Below are positions 32,990 through 44,931 of a stretch of DNA of 64,000 nt, piece after piece. The translations under genes were made by a program, and so were the position numbers. The stretch comes from Henckelia pumila. Taxonomy: Eukaryota > Streptophyta > Magnoliopsida > Lamiales > Gesneriaceae. How positions within the stretch are numbered: position 1 is the first letter of the stretch; every line of letters begins with the position of its first letter. Below the pieces are notes generated by a model. The model saw nothing but the letters and a program-made list of their open reading frames with translations, did not search any database and was not told the origin of the DNA. The DNA lies in NCBI RefSeq assembly GCF_033568475.1, contig NC_133121.1, forward strand, positions 192,412,664 to 192,476,663, given 5' to 3'.

Positions 32990-35290
32990 TTTTCTATGAA
33001 GGGTGTGGAGTGATGAACTATTGCTTGGCATATATGATATTTTTTCACAAAATGTTCAGAGAGTCGTCCCGAGGCCTTCTACAATACAGGTTCTTACAAT
33101 GTACCAGAAAATTAACCTAATTCTTGTACATTTTCTTATTCTTGTCAATTTATGGATAATGATTCAATGTTGCGCATATCTTGTTACATACCATGTTACA
33201 AAAACAGCATTTGGCGTGGGAATCAGGTTTATAGGGTCCCTAAACCGGAATCTGACCTATTTATAGCTGGTTTGAGTCAGTTCACTGACTGGTCATGCAG
33301 CAAAGATCAAGTTAAGCTTGTCGTGTTGGTATCCATCAGCTTTAAACCAGCCCGTTTATAAAAAAAATTAGTATTTTTGATGATGTTTATTTTGATGTAA
33401 TTTAATGGTTGGTTTAAACAATTCTTTCCCCTTTAAAGAAGATAGAGGGTTCTGGTTTAGATGTGGGTATCATTTTGTGGCAAGTATAGGAAGTCAGGTT
33501 TGAGTCCTGGTTTCACAAAATCTGCCGGAACCTTTGAACATATTTGGTCTTTTTCTTCGCATATGATGTGGCACAATTACAATTCTTGCAATATTTAAGT
33601 TTCCAGTTCGTTTATATTCTGCCAGGCGGATGATTGATACACTTTTGCAAGCTGCAATAACTACTTGGTATCATAACATGATTGTGACACTTGACTAGGG
33701 AAATAGAGTGATAAAGATCTTTACTGTTCATCTAAAAAATAAAATGAGATTTGATAAAAGATGATAAAACGAGATTAAGTGCATAATAAAGACTTTTACT
33801 GTTTTCCTCAATAATAAACGAGATTTGATTTAAAAAATAAAATTTAATGATAATAAAAGGAGATTAAGCGCGTAATAATGCATCTTTGTATCTTTCTTGA
33901 AACTTTAAACTGCGTTAATTTGTTCGTTAGTCTAGAATATATTTGTGGAAAGCATTATGTTAAGTGAAAATATGAAATAATAAGGCATTTGAAAGGCAAA
34001 TTACCTTTTTGTTCAGAAGTTAGTTCATGGACCATCACGGGTCATAATAGTGTACTGGTCTATGGGTAGCTTATCTTTAGGTTTTCTGTTGTCTCTGTAT
34101 TATGTGAGAACTGAGAAGTCAAACCAAATGACTGTAACGCAACAATGGATGTTCGTGCTGATACTCGGGATTTGGAGGAAAAAAGAATGGAAAACTTGCA
34201 TGTTTTCCTCCTCATCTATCAGTAACGCGTACATTGAGATGGATAGACTTGGATTCCTTGTTTGAGGACTATGCAATTTGTTTCTTTATATTTTGGTAGT
34301 GTGCTCTTCCTTAATCCCAATTGGTTTTATGATTTTGGTCTACCACCGTAAGTGAGTTGAATCACTTGCGAGCTGTTCGATCAAAGCTCCGTCTGAGTAG
34401 TCTGAGTACTAGATCTAGTCATGCTCAGGTAACATTTAATCAGGCCCGAGAAGTCATATCAAGCTACTTGGGTACGAATTAGATTTTATTCAGTTTTCGA
34501 AAATATTTATTGAAGTTTTAGTCATTTATTGTCCAGAGTCACGATAGAGAAATACCAAATAACACAAGATTTTTCAAAATGTAAATGGGGTCTATGACCC
34601 TTAATAATACATTGGCTCTGTCCATGTCACACAATATTTTATTAGCTCGTGTTAATTAGCTTTTTCAGTTACAGAAAACTCATGTGGTTCTATATATATT
34701 GAATGTTTGTCAGTCATATATTTAATTCTAATATTAATTAACATGTGTCATACACCTTATATTTAGGGCCAATCTGGACATAAGAGCACTTAGCTTTAAG
34801 TTTTAACTGTTCTTTTCTGTTTTCCCCTTCAAAAAAGTAGAAAGAGTAGTGAAAAATAATATATTCTTTTTTCAAAAAAAATAAAGAAGAAACTGGAGTC
34901 AAATCTGTAAAGGCTGTCCTTGTCTTACTTGTCTAACCACTCGTTCTCTTAATAGCACACGATGTTTTGTAAATTCTTTGGTTCTATTTTTACGAACTAG
35001 ATTGATTTTAGGTATGATCTTGGTTATTATTCATCTTCTACTAGATTTTATTGCGGTTATGTGAACGTAATGAAATTAAATATGAGAATAATTCTGCCAC
35101 CTATTCATAACTTCAGAAAATGTTAAGTTTTTTGGTGGAAATATTGGTGTGACTTAGTGAAGCCAATGGGCTCTATCAAATTATCCTGGCATTGACCATT
35201 AGAATCAAGTAGGATAAACATAATCCTCTGATAGAAGAATCTTCAGATTGAAGGCTTTGGAATTGTAATTGTTTTTGCAGTTGGAATTGA
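32990..35290. other. Intergenic, no gene recognised
   Basis: AT-rich DNA downstream of DA1. Short open frames (33003-33266, 34050-34265) have no recognised similarity. A degenerate repeat lies at 33705-33890. Confidence 0.5.
33705..33890. repeat. Degenerate tandem repeat
   Basis: Two diverged copies of a unit of about 80-90 bp share 'aaagactttactgtt', 'aacgagatttgat' and 'gagattaagcgc(g)taataa' patterns. Non-coding. Confidence 0.55.
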
Positions 35291-35296
35291 ATATGC

Positions 35297-35375
35297 AACA
35301 TAGGTGGTGGTTGGATTTACTCAATGATTACAATTGTGAGATTTAACAGAATTTGGAAAAGGCAATGTCCGAGCC
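35297..35375 (+). pseudogene. Ty3/gypsy RNase H end fragment
   Basis: The stretch decodes to RRWWLDLLNDYNCEI-like sequence followed by a broken SRKT-like end. It resembles the fragment at 14885-15000. Only this short piece is recognisable. Confidence 0.45.
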
Positions 35376-35549
35376 GCAAAACTTGTTGGCCATGGTTTTG
35401 AGTGGCATTGTGGCATTGCTCGGTAGTTGTCTATCCAGGTTTTATTTTATATGCTATCAGAATTCCTATCCATGTGTTTCCTTCAAAGTGGATCCAGAAT
35501 CCCCTTTTCAGATTTTGGATGCTCTGAAAGTGGCAATAGTACTCTGAAG

Positions 35550-38500
35550 TTTGAGATTGGCAGCCGAGGGGCATAAATCGGGATTTCAAATTGTAGCAGA
35601 TGACTCCTTATGATTTAATAACAGGTTTTTCTATCCCGATATGCTTGGCCTCAGAAGTAATCTGAGAAACAATCTCTTTGTTCATAGAGTTATTTTGAGT
35701 TGCAATGTTTTATTGTTTAAATATTTGAAGCATCTACATTACTATGATTGTTTAATTAGTTGGTACTATAGTTGCAAGACTTCTTTTCTTTTGTAGAAGA
35801 ATAGATGCAAGCCTTTTAGGGCTTCTTCTACTGTTGTGTATAATTGTTATGCTTTTTGGCTTCTGATTCCCAAAATGAAATTTTTGTTTGGGAGTTCATA
35901 ATTATATGAATTATTCGGTATTTTAACATCTTGGCAGAAAATATGATTGTATCAACATCGGCAATTCCCCGCTTCTAATATGTCTGAGCAGCATTTCGAT
36001 ATCTGGACTTATTGATATAACTGCAGAAATGTCAGTGGTGCTGCTAACTGGGTTGGTGCTAAATAATTGCAGCGGCATAGTTTCCTCTTTTTATTGCTCT
36101 TGGATCGTTAACAACCAATTGGCACCAATAATAGAGTGACTGCAGTTTCTTTACTTTTCCTTTATTTTCTCATTTGCTTTTAGCTAGGTTCATTTGTAAG
36201 TTGGTATTGAATCTGCACAATTGCTGTTCAAGTCAATCTATTATTGGTTTATTGTTGCTCTTGTTCTATTTGTAAATCCCCTTCTTGACTTACTTCCATA
36301 TCACTTCCACATGTTGCATCTAGTTTGGTGCTTTGTTTTCATATGCCGTTGATATTTATCCAAGACTTAGCATTGGAAATTCCATTCTCCGAAGGGTTGG
36401 ATCATTTTTTTGTTAATGCTTGATTTTTTAAATTTCATTCCATTTGTCCTTGTAACGGTGAGACTACACTACATCAATTTTGGAACGTGGTCATCAATTT
36501 CATGAGATGGTAAAACACTTGATGTTGTTTCCCCGGTGAAGAACCGAGCTTTAATTGTTAGATATTTACTTGACGACTCCTGCTTACTATGTTTTGCAGG
36601 ATTGTTGAATTGTTCAATTGGCTATTAGTTATTTCATCTCTTTGAAACTCTGAACATTTTCGATTTGGACAAGAAAATTATTGTTCTGATGTTTGCAATG
36701 CAAGAGGTTATGAACAAATTAAACGGTTTTGAATTTGGTATTGTGCTAACTCATCTGCTATTGCCTTTGTTGGTCTGTTGGATATAACAAATTGCTTTGA
36801 ATCTTTAGCTATCTGTTAGGGGAATGAATTTTTTTTTTGCCCCCGGGTAGAAGGTTGGATTAATTTCCAATTTCTGGAAATAATGTGGAATAATTCTTAG
36901 ATCTTCAAGCTTCCGTTGGTTATAGCTGCAAATACCTGCTTAGTTAAACTACTATTTTCAGACTTTCAGCCCAGGATTCGTCTGATGCATTAAGAAAGAC
37001 CTGGGAATAAAAATGACGGTGTGTGTCACAAAGTTGTCAGTTGTCACATTTCTTCCCCGAATCAATACATAATTTGGTATGAAATGTTCTGGTGACTGAG
37101 AAAAGTGTCGAATTTCAACAGGAAGATGCCAAAATAATCGTTACCGGGCTGGGATGAAACTGGAAAAGCGCCATTTGCCTTGCAACCAAATCTTGTTCTC
37201 TATTGCTTTTCACTACTTTCTTGATATTATTGTTCTTTTTGACTTTTCGCTCAGATATCTGCTATTGGTTTTTCTATTGGCCTTTGTATTTATTTACTTC
37301 TTCTTCTTAACTACCGTACAATCAATTTAACGTACGGAATACATGTAACTGAATCTTCCGAAATACACCCTCGGCCTCAATATCTGGTTTTTCATTCCCT
37401 TTATTTTTGTGTCATCAATGCAATATTGACCGCTGCCTATTGTACCTAACGTATTATGGTTGATAAAATTCACTTGATTTCTAATCTTGAATTTTTTTCA
37501 AGGTTGGAATTCAGTCTATCCTAAGGATATTACTTATAGTCATGTGTTAATATATGAACTTTTGGGATCAAGATTTGAGCACTATCTTTAGGATGAAATC
37601 TCATCTCCCTCTATGTGGTGGGATGAGCCGGTATAACAGGCCATACCAAAATTATACCAAATTTGGTGGGGCGACGTGCATTTAGTTGATTAGTAATATT
37701 TAAACTCAAATCACTTATTTTATGTCTTATTATTTTATGTGGTAAGATGGGTCGACCTAATGAACTTAATTTGTTTTGTCACCGAATGTCTTATTCATCC
37801 ACACAACTTGAAAATAATAACTTAATAAAACGAGATTATTTTAATTAACAGTGTGTTGTCCAAGATCAATATTTTAATCAAGAGTCGGCCATCCAGCCAA
37901 GCACTTTTGAATTCTTCCTGGTTATCCAAACGTGCGTATCACCAAGCAAGCAGATTTTGGCGCGTGCTCTGCAAAAAAGTATATATTATTAATTATTAGA
38001 GGAAGTTGTACGATTACAGTAATATTTACTGATCTATACTAGCCAATTTAATGCATACTTTGTATAAAAGTAAATTGAAAATGTAATAAAAAGATTATCA
38101 AAATAGATATTTAATCTATATTTAGTTGGTCCTTAAAAAGGGAAAGCTCGTACATAAATTTTTGTGTAGCTGAAATTATTTTATAATAAATTTTATATTG
38201 TTTAATATAATTTGTTTTGTGAGTTAGAACTTAGAAGCCCCCTGCACTAAAAATATAAAAACTTTGTTAAAAATAAATAAATAAAATAACTAATATTATC
38301 TATTTAAATAATTGTTTTAACTAATTACAAAAATATATTATAGGAATCATTTTTAAAAATCTTAATTTAATCCAATATAGGGACTCTCTTAGGTTTGCAT
38401 GATTTTTAGCCTTTAGCGTCAATTTTGTGTGTCTCTTTATATACACCGGGTAACTTTGGACTAATACAATAGATTTTAAAATCACGCTAGTTAACGTAAA

Positions 38501-39640
38501 TTACATCGAACAAATCTTGTGAGAGAAGCTAGTCGAAAAAATATTAATATAGAATTCAAACTGATGTAAAAAATTTTAATATAAAAAACGGAAACTCATA
38601 TAATTGACGAACACCGGAAAAAGCCAATGACCAATATTAGGTGTCAACTTGAAGCATCATATGCTCTTGTAGCCATGTTTTCAATCCACGACAACTTGTC
38701 ATACTTCTGGGTTGACCAGATTTTCTCTGAAGTTTTCAAATTTCAACATCAAACATTAAGATCCCGTTAGCATTAACTTGGATTTATTCCTTGAGCCATA
38801 TTATTCTTGTATTTCCTCTTCTCCAAGTGTTTTTTCTCTTCACTGTGTTAAATTTGACTCTCTTGGCATGTTCTGAGCAATGGATTTGTTTGATTAGCTA
38901 ATCTTTTGTTGAATTCTTGGGGATGCTGCTAGTCTTGAAGAACATTATTAATTTTAAATTTGGGATTTTGTGTTTGAGAACTCTATGATAATGGGCATCT
39001 GTTTGAGCTGATTTTGTGGATGATTACCTGCATAGTAATTAGCTTTGATCTCTGTGTTATCCTGTATGATTTCACGTGGGCTATGAGGGATTTGTGTAAA
39101 CTGATACTTTTTTTTAAGGTCGTTAGTTTTACTTTTTTTAAAAAAATAAATTTTAAAAAAAAACCTTTTTAATATAATGACACCAAATCTGAATAACGTT
39201 GTGTGAGATGTTTAAATTTAGTCTAAAGAGAATATTATACTCCATTGGTTGATTTGTATTTAGTTGAATTGACATGCACTACAAGTCTATATGCGAGGGA
39301 GTTTGGTTCTTTAGGCCTTCTGGTACATACCTTTGTGTAGCTAGCTGTCAACGTGGCTGTGTCAGTTAACTTAAAGTAAAGTTTGGACAAGTAGGGATTC
39401 TATTCTAGTATGTTAACATATTGCCTTGCGGGTTCTCTCTGTTGAAGCCAAAAAGTTGGTGGATTATATGGCCTTTGATCCATCATTTAGCGGACATGTT
39501 ACCGAGTTCTTGTTCTGATTGATTATGATTTCTTAGGTTCAGAACTGCAACTCAAGATTTTGTTGTTTGATTATACATCTTGTTGGGTACAGATTTGAAA
39601 TTAATTTGAGTCAACTACTTGAAGAAAAGGATTGAGAACT
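35550..39640. other. Intergenic and upstream region of the Sec14-like gene
   Basis: AT-rich DNA without long reading frames or recognised elements. The part from about 38600 to 39640 may include promoter and untranslated leader of the Sec14-like gene, but no element could be defined with confidence. Confidence 0.5.
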
Positions 39641-42412
39641 ATGAACATTGCTTTAAAGAAACCCTCTCCAGATGGCGGTGGGAATCCTTCGTCTCTGGAA
39701 GAAGAGCAGGGAAAGGTATCTTTAGTCTTCTATCAAGGATTTTTAGGTAAGTTTTCTAACGGATGCCAGTTAATGGCGAGGATGACTGGCTAAATATGTG
39801 TACGTTTGCAGATTAATGAGGTGAGAAGGTTGATCGGGCCACAGCCCAAATTGGCCAGTTACTGCTCCGACGAATCCATTTCCAGATACTTGAGAGCGCG
39901 AAACTGGAATGTGAAGAAGGCAGTTAAAATGTTTAAAGCGAGTTTGAAATGGAGGTTGGAGTATAAGCCGGAAGAGATTCGTTGGGTGAGACCCCTTACT
40001 TGAATAAGCAAAAAGGGTCACGAGGGATACCCAAACAAATGCTTAATATTGGGTGCATGATTTTTCAAAAGCTCTAAGTTTGTTCAGTTCCATCTATGGA
40101 TTCTTATTCAGTTTGCTTAATATATGTCTAAATTTGGAAAACAGGATGATGTTGCACAAGAGGCGGAAACTGGAAAAATATACCGAACAAGTTACAAAGA
40201 TAAGTATGGGAGGACAGTTCTTGTCATGAGACCAAGGTGCCAGGTTATACATTGATTTTCCTCCTATTTTTACCATTTATTAGAAGTTCTTTGCATCGTA
40301 AGGGTTTACTGAATATTTTCTATGGAAGATGTTGTAGCTGTTGATTTCTTTTCTCTCTCTTTTTTTTTGTGAAAAGTAGCTGTTGATTTCTGTTTGCCCT
40401 GTTATGTTGATTTATCTCGACTCCATAATTGTTTCCTTTCCAATGTTTGCCGTGTATGATGTTTACTAGCTGGTTACCTTGACTTGTCTCACAATTCTCA
40501 AAATTTACCAACGAAAATATGAACACAAAACTCTATTGGTGCTTGAACCATTGATTATATGAAACTTAATCACAAGTATTGCCGAAAGCAACGATTTTGG
40601 TAACTTATTAGACAAATTCTTGATGTTATATGGCAATAATTACCCATGTTGGAACAGCGATTGGAATGTGATCCTTGGTTTTTAATAGTTTAAAAGATTT
40701 GAGTTGCATTGTTATACTTGACTATAATTATTGGAAGAGTGGTCAGCACTTTTTCTTACAATGATCAGATTATCGTAGCTAACGTCATGCATTTGATTCC
40801 AATAAGCTGCAAGTTGGTGCAATTAGAGCAGGTTTTACTGGAAGCAATAATTGTTCGTGCCTGAAAAAAAAAACTATCGAAGCATGTTGCTTGGGCTATG
40901 AATATATTAAAATATTTGAGTTGAACTGTTATCGGTTACTAGCTCTTTTGGAAAAGCTCCAAACACTTGGTCCTATACTCTGGCTTGTGGCTGGTTTACT
41001 GAGTTAATTTTTCTCTGTATTTTTCTTTGTTCTTATTTAATGTTGTCTATGTTCACAGAATTCAAAGTCAATAAAAGGGCAAATTAAGTATTTGGTTTAT
41101 TGCATGGAGAGTGCCATTTCAAATCTCGCCCATGGCCAAGAGCAGATGGTTTGGTTGATTGATTTCCATGGGTTCAGTTTGTCCAACATATCAGTCAAGG
41201 TAACTCGGGAAACAGCTTTTGTCCTGCAAGAACAATATCCTGAGAGGCTTGGCATCGCAATTCTATACGATCCACCAAAGATTTTCGAACCATTTTGGAT
41301 GGTATCTTCTCATCAATCTAACTTATTCTATGCATTTCTATGTGCTCAAAAAGCTTTTGATTGTAGAAATGTTGCTTTGTAGAGTTTAATCACTTCTTGA
41401 GCTTTTCTGTGCGTCATGAACTTTCTCATTGGCTTTATTTGTAAATGCATGAGAAATAATTCTGCTACGGAGATAAACAAAATCCAGGACCAACTTTGCA
41501 TAAGAAGTCCCCATAACCACAAAATTTGTTGCCAGACAACAGATTGAGATATTTCGTTCAATCTTCATTCCAGAATAAGTGTGTTTCGTATTGTTTAACT
41601 GTCGAAAGAATTTCCTTGTTTCTTTACCAATTAGGTAGTGTTTGGGAGAGTCTAGGAAGGACTTCTCAGCTTTTCCAGGAAAAGCTAAGAAGTGCTTCTT
41701 AGAAGCTCTACAAAACACCTTAGTCGTGACACGATCACATCCTAAAGTTCCTTGGATGTTTCTACTCCATGATTGTCTTCTAAAAGGATCAAACTAATGG
41801 ATAGTGCTTGAGTTTTCCTGGTTATTGGTATCCATCCAGAAACATAGGATATGTTGGTTCATACTCGTGGTTTTTTTCTGAAATATTTTCTGTAAGTATA
41901 TTTCCAAATGTAACGTGCCTGTGCTTTCTTATGTTCTTCTGAAGGAGACATTTATGTCATGCCACAATATGTTTCGTTACTGTGTTTATAATGATGTGCA
42001 TGGGATGTGGTTAAAACAGATTGCAAAGCCCTTCTTAGAGCCGAAAACAGCGGACAAAGTCAAATTTGTGTACTCAGACGACCCCAACACAAGCAAGATT
42101 ATTAGCGAGTTGTTCAGCATGGACCTGGTTGAGTCGTCTTTCGGTGGTGGAGATGATACTGGTTTTGACATCAACAGATATGCCGAGAGGATGAGGGCCG
42201 ATGATGAAAAACGGGCTCGTGTTTCGACTACTGATAATAATCTCGCAGCTTCATCTCTGCCACCTGCTATATCTGCCTCCAGTTTCAACTCTACGAATGC
42301 AGACTCTGATTCAGACGACTCGTATGTCAAAGTAGACAAATCCTTATCTCATAGGTATGAAGAAGAAGATAATGCAATCGTCGGTGAAGCTCTGCCGTCG
42401 AAACAACAATAA
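39641..42412 (+). CDS. Sec14-like CRAL-TRIO phosphatidylinositol transfer protein
   Basis: Coding exons: 39641-39715, 39812-39985, 40145-40243, 41059-41301, 42020-42412. All introns are GT-AG in phase 0, giving 327 aa. It resembles the small Arabidopsis Sec14p-like proteins such as At4g08690. CRAL-TRIO N-terminal helices lie at about 28-75 (YCSDESISRYLRARNW, VKKAVKMFKASLKWR). The lipid-binding CRAL-TRIO domain is at about 95-245 (YRTSYKDKYGRTVLVMRP, VWLIDFHGFSLSN, VLQEQYPERLGIAILYDPP, PFLEPKTADKVKFVYSD). An acidic, Ser-rich tail of about 80 residues follows. The family binds or exchanges phosphoinositides and other lipids at membranes; the ligand here is unknown. Start: first ATG of exon 1, with a Lys-rich N-terminus typical of the family. 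No signal peptide or GOLD domain. Confidence 0.9.
41634..41719. mobile_element. Foldback Tourist-like MITE in Sec14-like intron 4
   Basis: An 86-bp near-perfect hairpin starts GGTAGTGTTTGG and ends with its inverted counterpart ...CAAAACACC. The centre is 'agcttttccaggaaaagct'. TTA flanks both sides (41631-41633 and 41720-41722), the 3-bp duplication of PIF/Harbinger elements. Non-coding. Confidence 0.7.
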
Positions 42413-42895
42413 AACACTAGCCAAATGCGGTGTGATTTAAATAGCGATTCGATTTTGAATCTTCCCAACTGTTAAATGATTCATGGCCTCAAAGCTTAGC
42501 CAGGGTGTATTCTGTTGAGAAACAGCTACTTTCTAGGAAAGAAATAATTTGTCCAACTTATTCTTGAACCAAAGCAAGTCTTCCATATTTTGTGTTATAC
42601 GAGTGTGTTATAGAGTAATGCTACCGTCAATCACTCTTCCACCCCTTTTCGAAGTTGTCCCTGCATTTTTTGCTTCGACTATGAACAGGAGCCATTGTAT
42701 CGGCTAGACCCCATCCAAACGACATCGTCCCACTTCTTTTGGACGTCTCTACTTCCTTGGCCCTTTTATCGGATTCATCCAGACGTAGATCACCCGATGT
42801 AGCAAGGACATCCCCCTATGTTTCTTGCATGTCTCTCACTTAGGTTTTATACATGGATCCATCCGAACGCAACCGGATGTAAATCACCGGTGTGG

Positions 42896-43029
42896 CATTC
42901 AGTAGCAAGGATGATGACATCCAACACTTGTTTTCGCAAGCGTCTCTAATTCTTGGTTTGAACATTCAGTAGCAAGGATGATGACATCCAACACTTATTT
43001 TCGCAAGCGTCTCTAATTTTTGGTTTGAA
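42896..43029. repeat. 67-bp tandem duplication
   Basis: Two adjacent copies of a 67-bp unit (starting 'cattcagtagcaaggatgatg') differ at only a few bases. It lies in the non-coding DNA between the convergent Sec14-like and SC35 genes. Related wording ('gtagcaaggacatcc', 'cgtctct') just upstream suggests older copies. Confidence 0.85.
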
Positions 43030-44931
43030 CGAAAACCTTAATCCTAAATCCCATCGGTTCGATAACAAGGACATGATCAAACCAACAGCCTGCTTCGAGG
43101 AAATCATTTCAAAAGGTAGCAGAGACGAATAAAATTCTCAATTATTTGCAACTCTTGCAATTTATCAAGTAAAAGAGGAACTATTCAAATTGTAGCATGG
43201 CAACAAATAGCAACCGGAAGTCAATTTCACAAGACGCATCCCTATTTATCCTGCCGCTTAAAATTGTATCATTTTTTACATGTACATAATTTTAAATAAC
43301 ACAAACAAATTCAATAATATAGTGTGCTATACTTGCACCACCTTAGATAATAATCAGTCGATCCATTGGTAGGGTACTATTATTGGTCTTTTTTTCTACC
43401 GTGCAAAGACAAGCTTCAAACTTTAATAATCGAAAAATAACGAGCAAATATCTGGTGTTGACAAAAAAACAGTGGAGAGAAGCTGCAAGACAAGGGGGTG
43501 ATATATTCTCTCTACCAGATTGTACAAAAATCAAAGTAGACAGAATTCATAACACAACCTCACACCTAGTGATATAAAACAGAAAATGTAAGAAAAACAA
43601 AACAATGAGAGATTGGTCATAGGGGTGGAACACATCAGATTCAATTAGACAGCAACATGAGGGGGAACCAAATGCACGTGCATAGAGTAACTCCATGCAC
43701 CAATCTGCTACACAGCTACCAGACCATTCAATAATCAACATAGCGACATCAGTTTTATAGCTATCCGCAGCATACTATAGCAACAACCGATCTATAAAGA
43801 ATATCAGCATTCACTTCACAGCCACGGTCACGGCCACAGCCACGGTCACGATTTCATTTGCTGTAATATGACACAACTAATATCAGATTGCAGCTGAGCT
43901 ATCCTTTACAGACAATGACAATTTTTTAAGAAAGTAATGATTTTCATATCATTTTTTAAGACCGATCAAGTTTTTCACTCCAAAATTCATTGATTGTCCT
44001 CTCGTTAAAAGCCTTGGGTCTGACTCCGTTAAGGAGCGGCATAGGACACAGCATTTGCAAAATACAGTTAACATCTTACCACTTTGCGCTCAACACCACA
44101 TCTTACCACTTTGCGCTCAACATCAATATTATAGGTCTGGTTTGAAAGTAGATCAGCAAAAAGGATATCTATTAGTCCAAAGCTGTCACCTCATGTGGAC
44201 TCCAGCAACCTCAAAGGTGACTTGTAAACTCAAATTTAGTTATTAAGATTACAATGAGCAAATATCAAGGCAGTCCAACAATACCAAAACCTTTAATATG
44301 ATTCCAGTCTTAAATGTGAGTATAATACCCTTGTGAATCACGACATGGCAAGAAACGTGGTTAAGTTACCGTAGTTTGTTACCAGCAAGAAAATTATAAC
44401 AATCGTGAATCAACAGCGAATAAAATCACCATCACCAGCTACCACATCATCTAAAGTTCAGGATCAATAGACGGTGCATCATCTCGTCAATCAGCAACTA
44501 CGTCTCACGAGCACAACTATAGAAGACCAGTAAAGTGCACAAATGAGTACAGTGATCCACAATCCACACCAGATCCAACAAACAAAAACATAATCAGTAG
44601 CAGTGACACGAGATTATGGAATTTCAATGCACTTCATGGCAGAAACTACAAATGGCATGATGAAGGAGATTAGACAACATTTATGGTCGCAAGTCAACAA
44701 AGAAATCCGGAAATAATATAGAAAAGAAATATTGAGGATATTTCTAATAGAAACTATGTAGATAACGTCCAAACTTCTTGGTAAGAAATACTGCAAAATG
44801 CACGGTATCAAGTGAAGTTCCATCAAGCAGCATGACTCCTTTGATACTGAAAAAAATATCAAATAAAGCATTGTCAAGAACTATTCCGACCAAGCCAAGG
44901 GTAAAAGCAGGTTCCGATACTCACATCAGCT
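43030..44931. other. Intergenic / SC35 3' region
   Basis: No coding sequence is recognised. It holds a short repeat of 'cacggtcacggccacagc' at about 43819-43852 and a 27-bp direct repeat ('catcttaccactttgcgctc') at 44072-44125. Part of it is probably SC35 3' untranslated sequence and a 3'-UTR intron: a GTGAGT donor on the minus strand starts at 44924, eight bases after the stop codon. Confidence 0.45.

Noticed and set aside
33440..33540. Possible second SINE (B-box-like 'ggtttgagtcc')
   Set aside because: The A box is weak, and no A-tail or target-site duplication was found.
41986..42339. A 117-codon minus-strand frame
   Set aside because: Complement of Sec14-like exon 5; the coding strand is proved by splicing and homology.
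43819..43852. Short repeat 'cacggtcacggccacagc' considered as CRISPR-like or coding
   Set aside because: It is a small imperfect tandem repeat; CRISPR arrays are not expected in plant nuclear DNA and there are no spacers.
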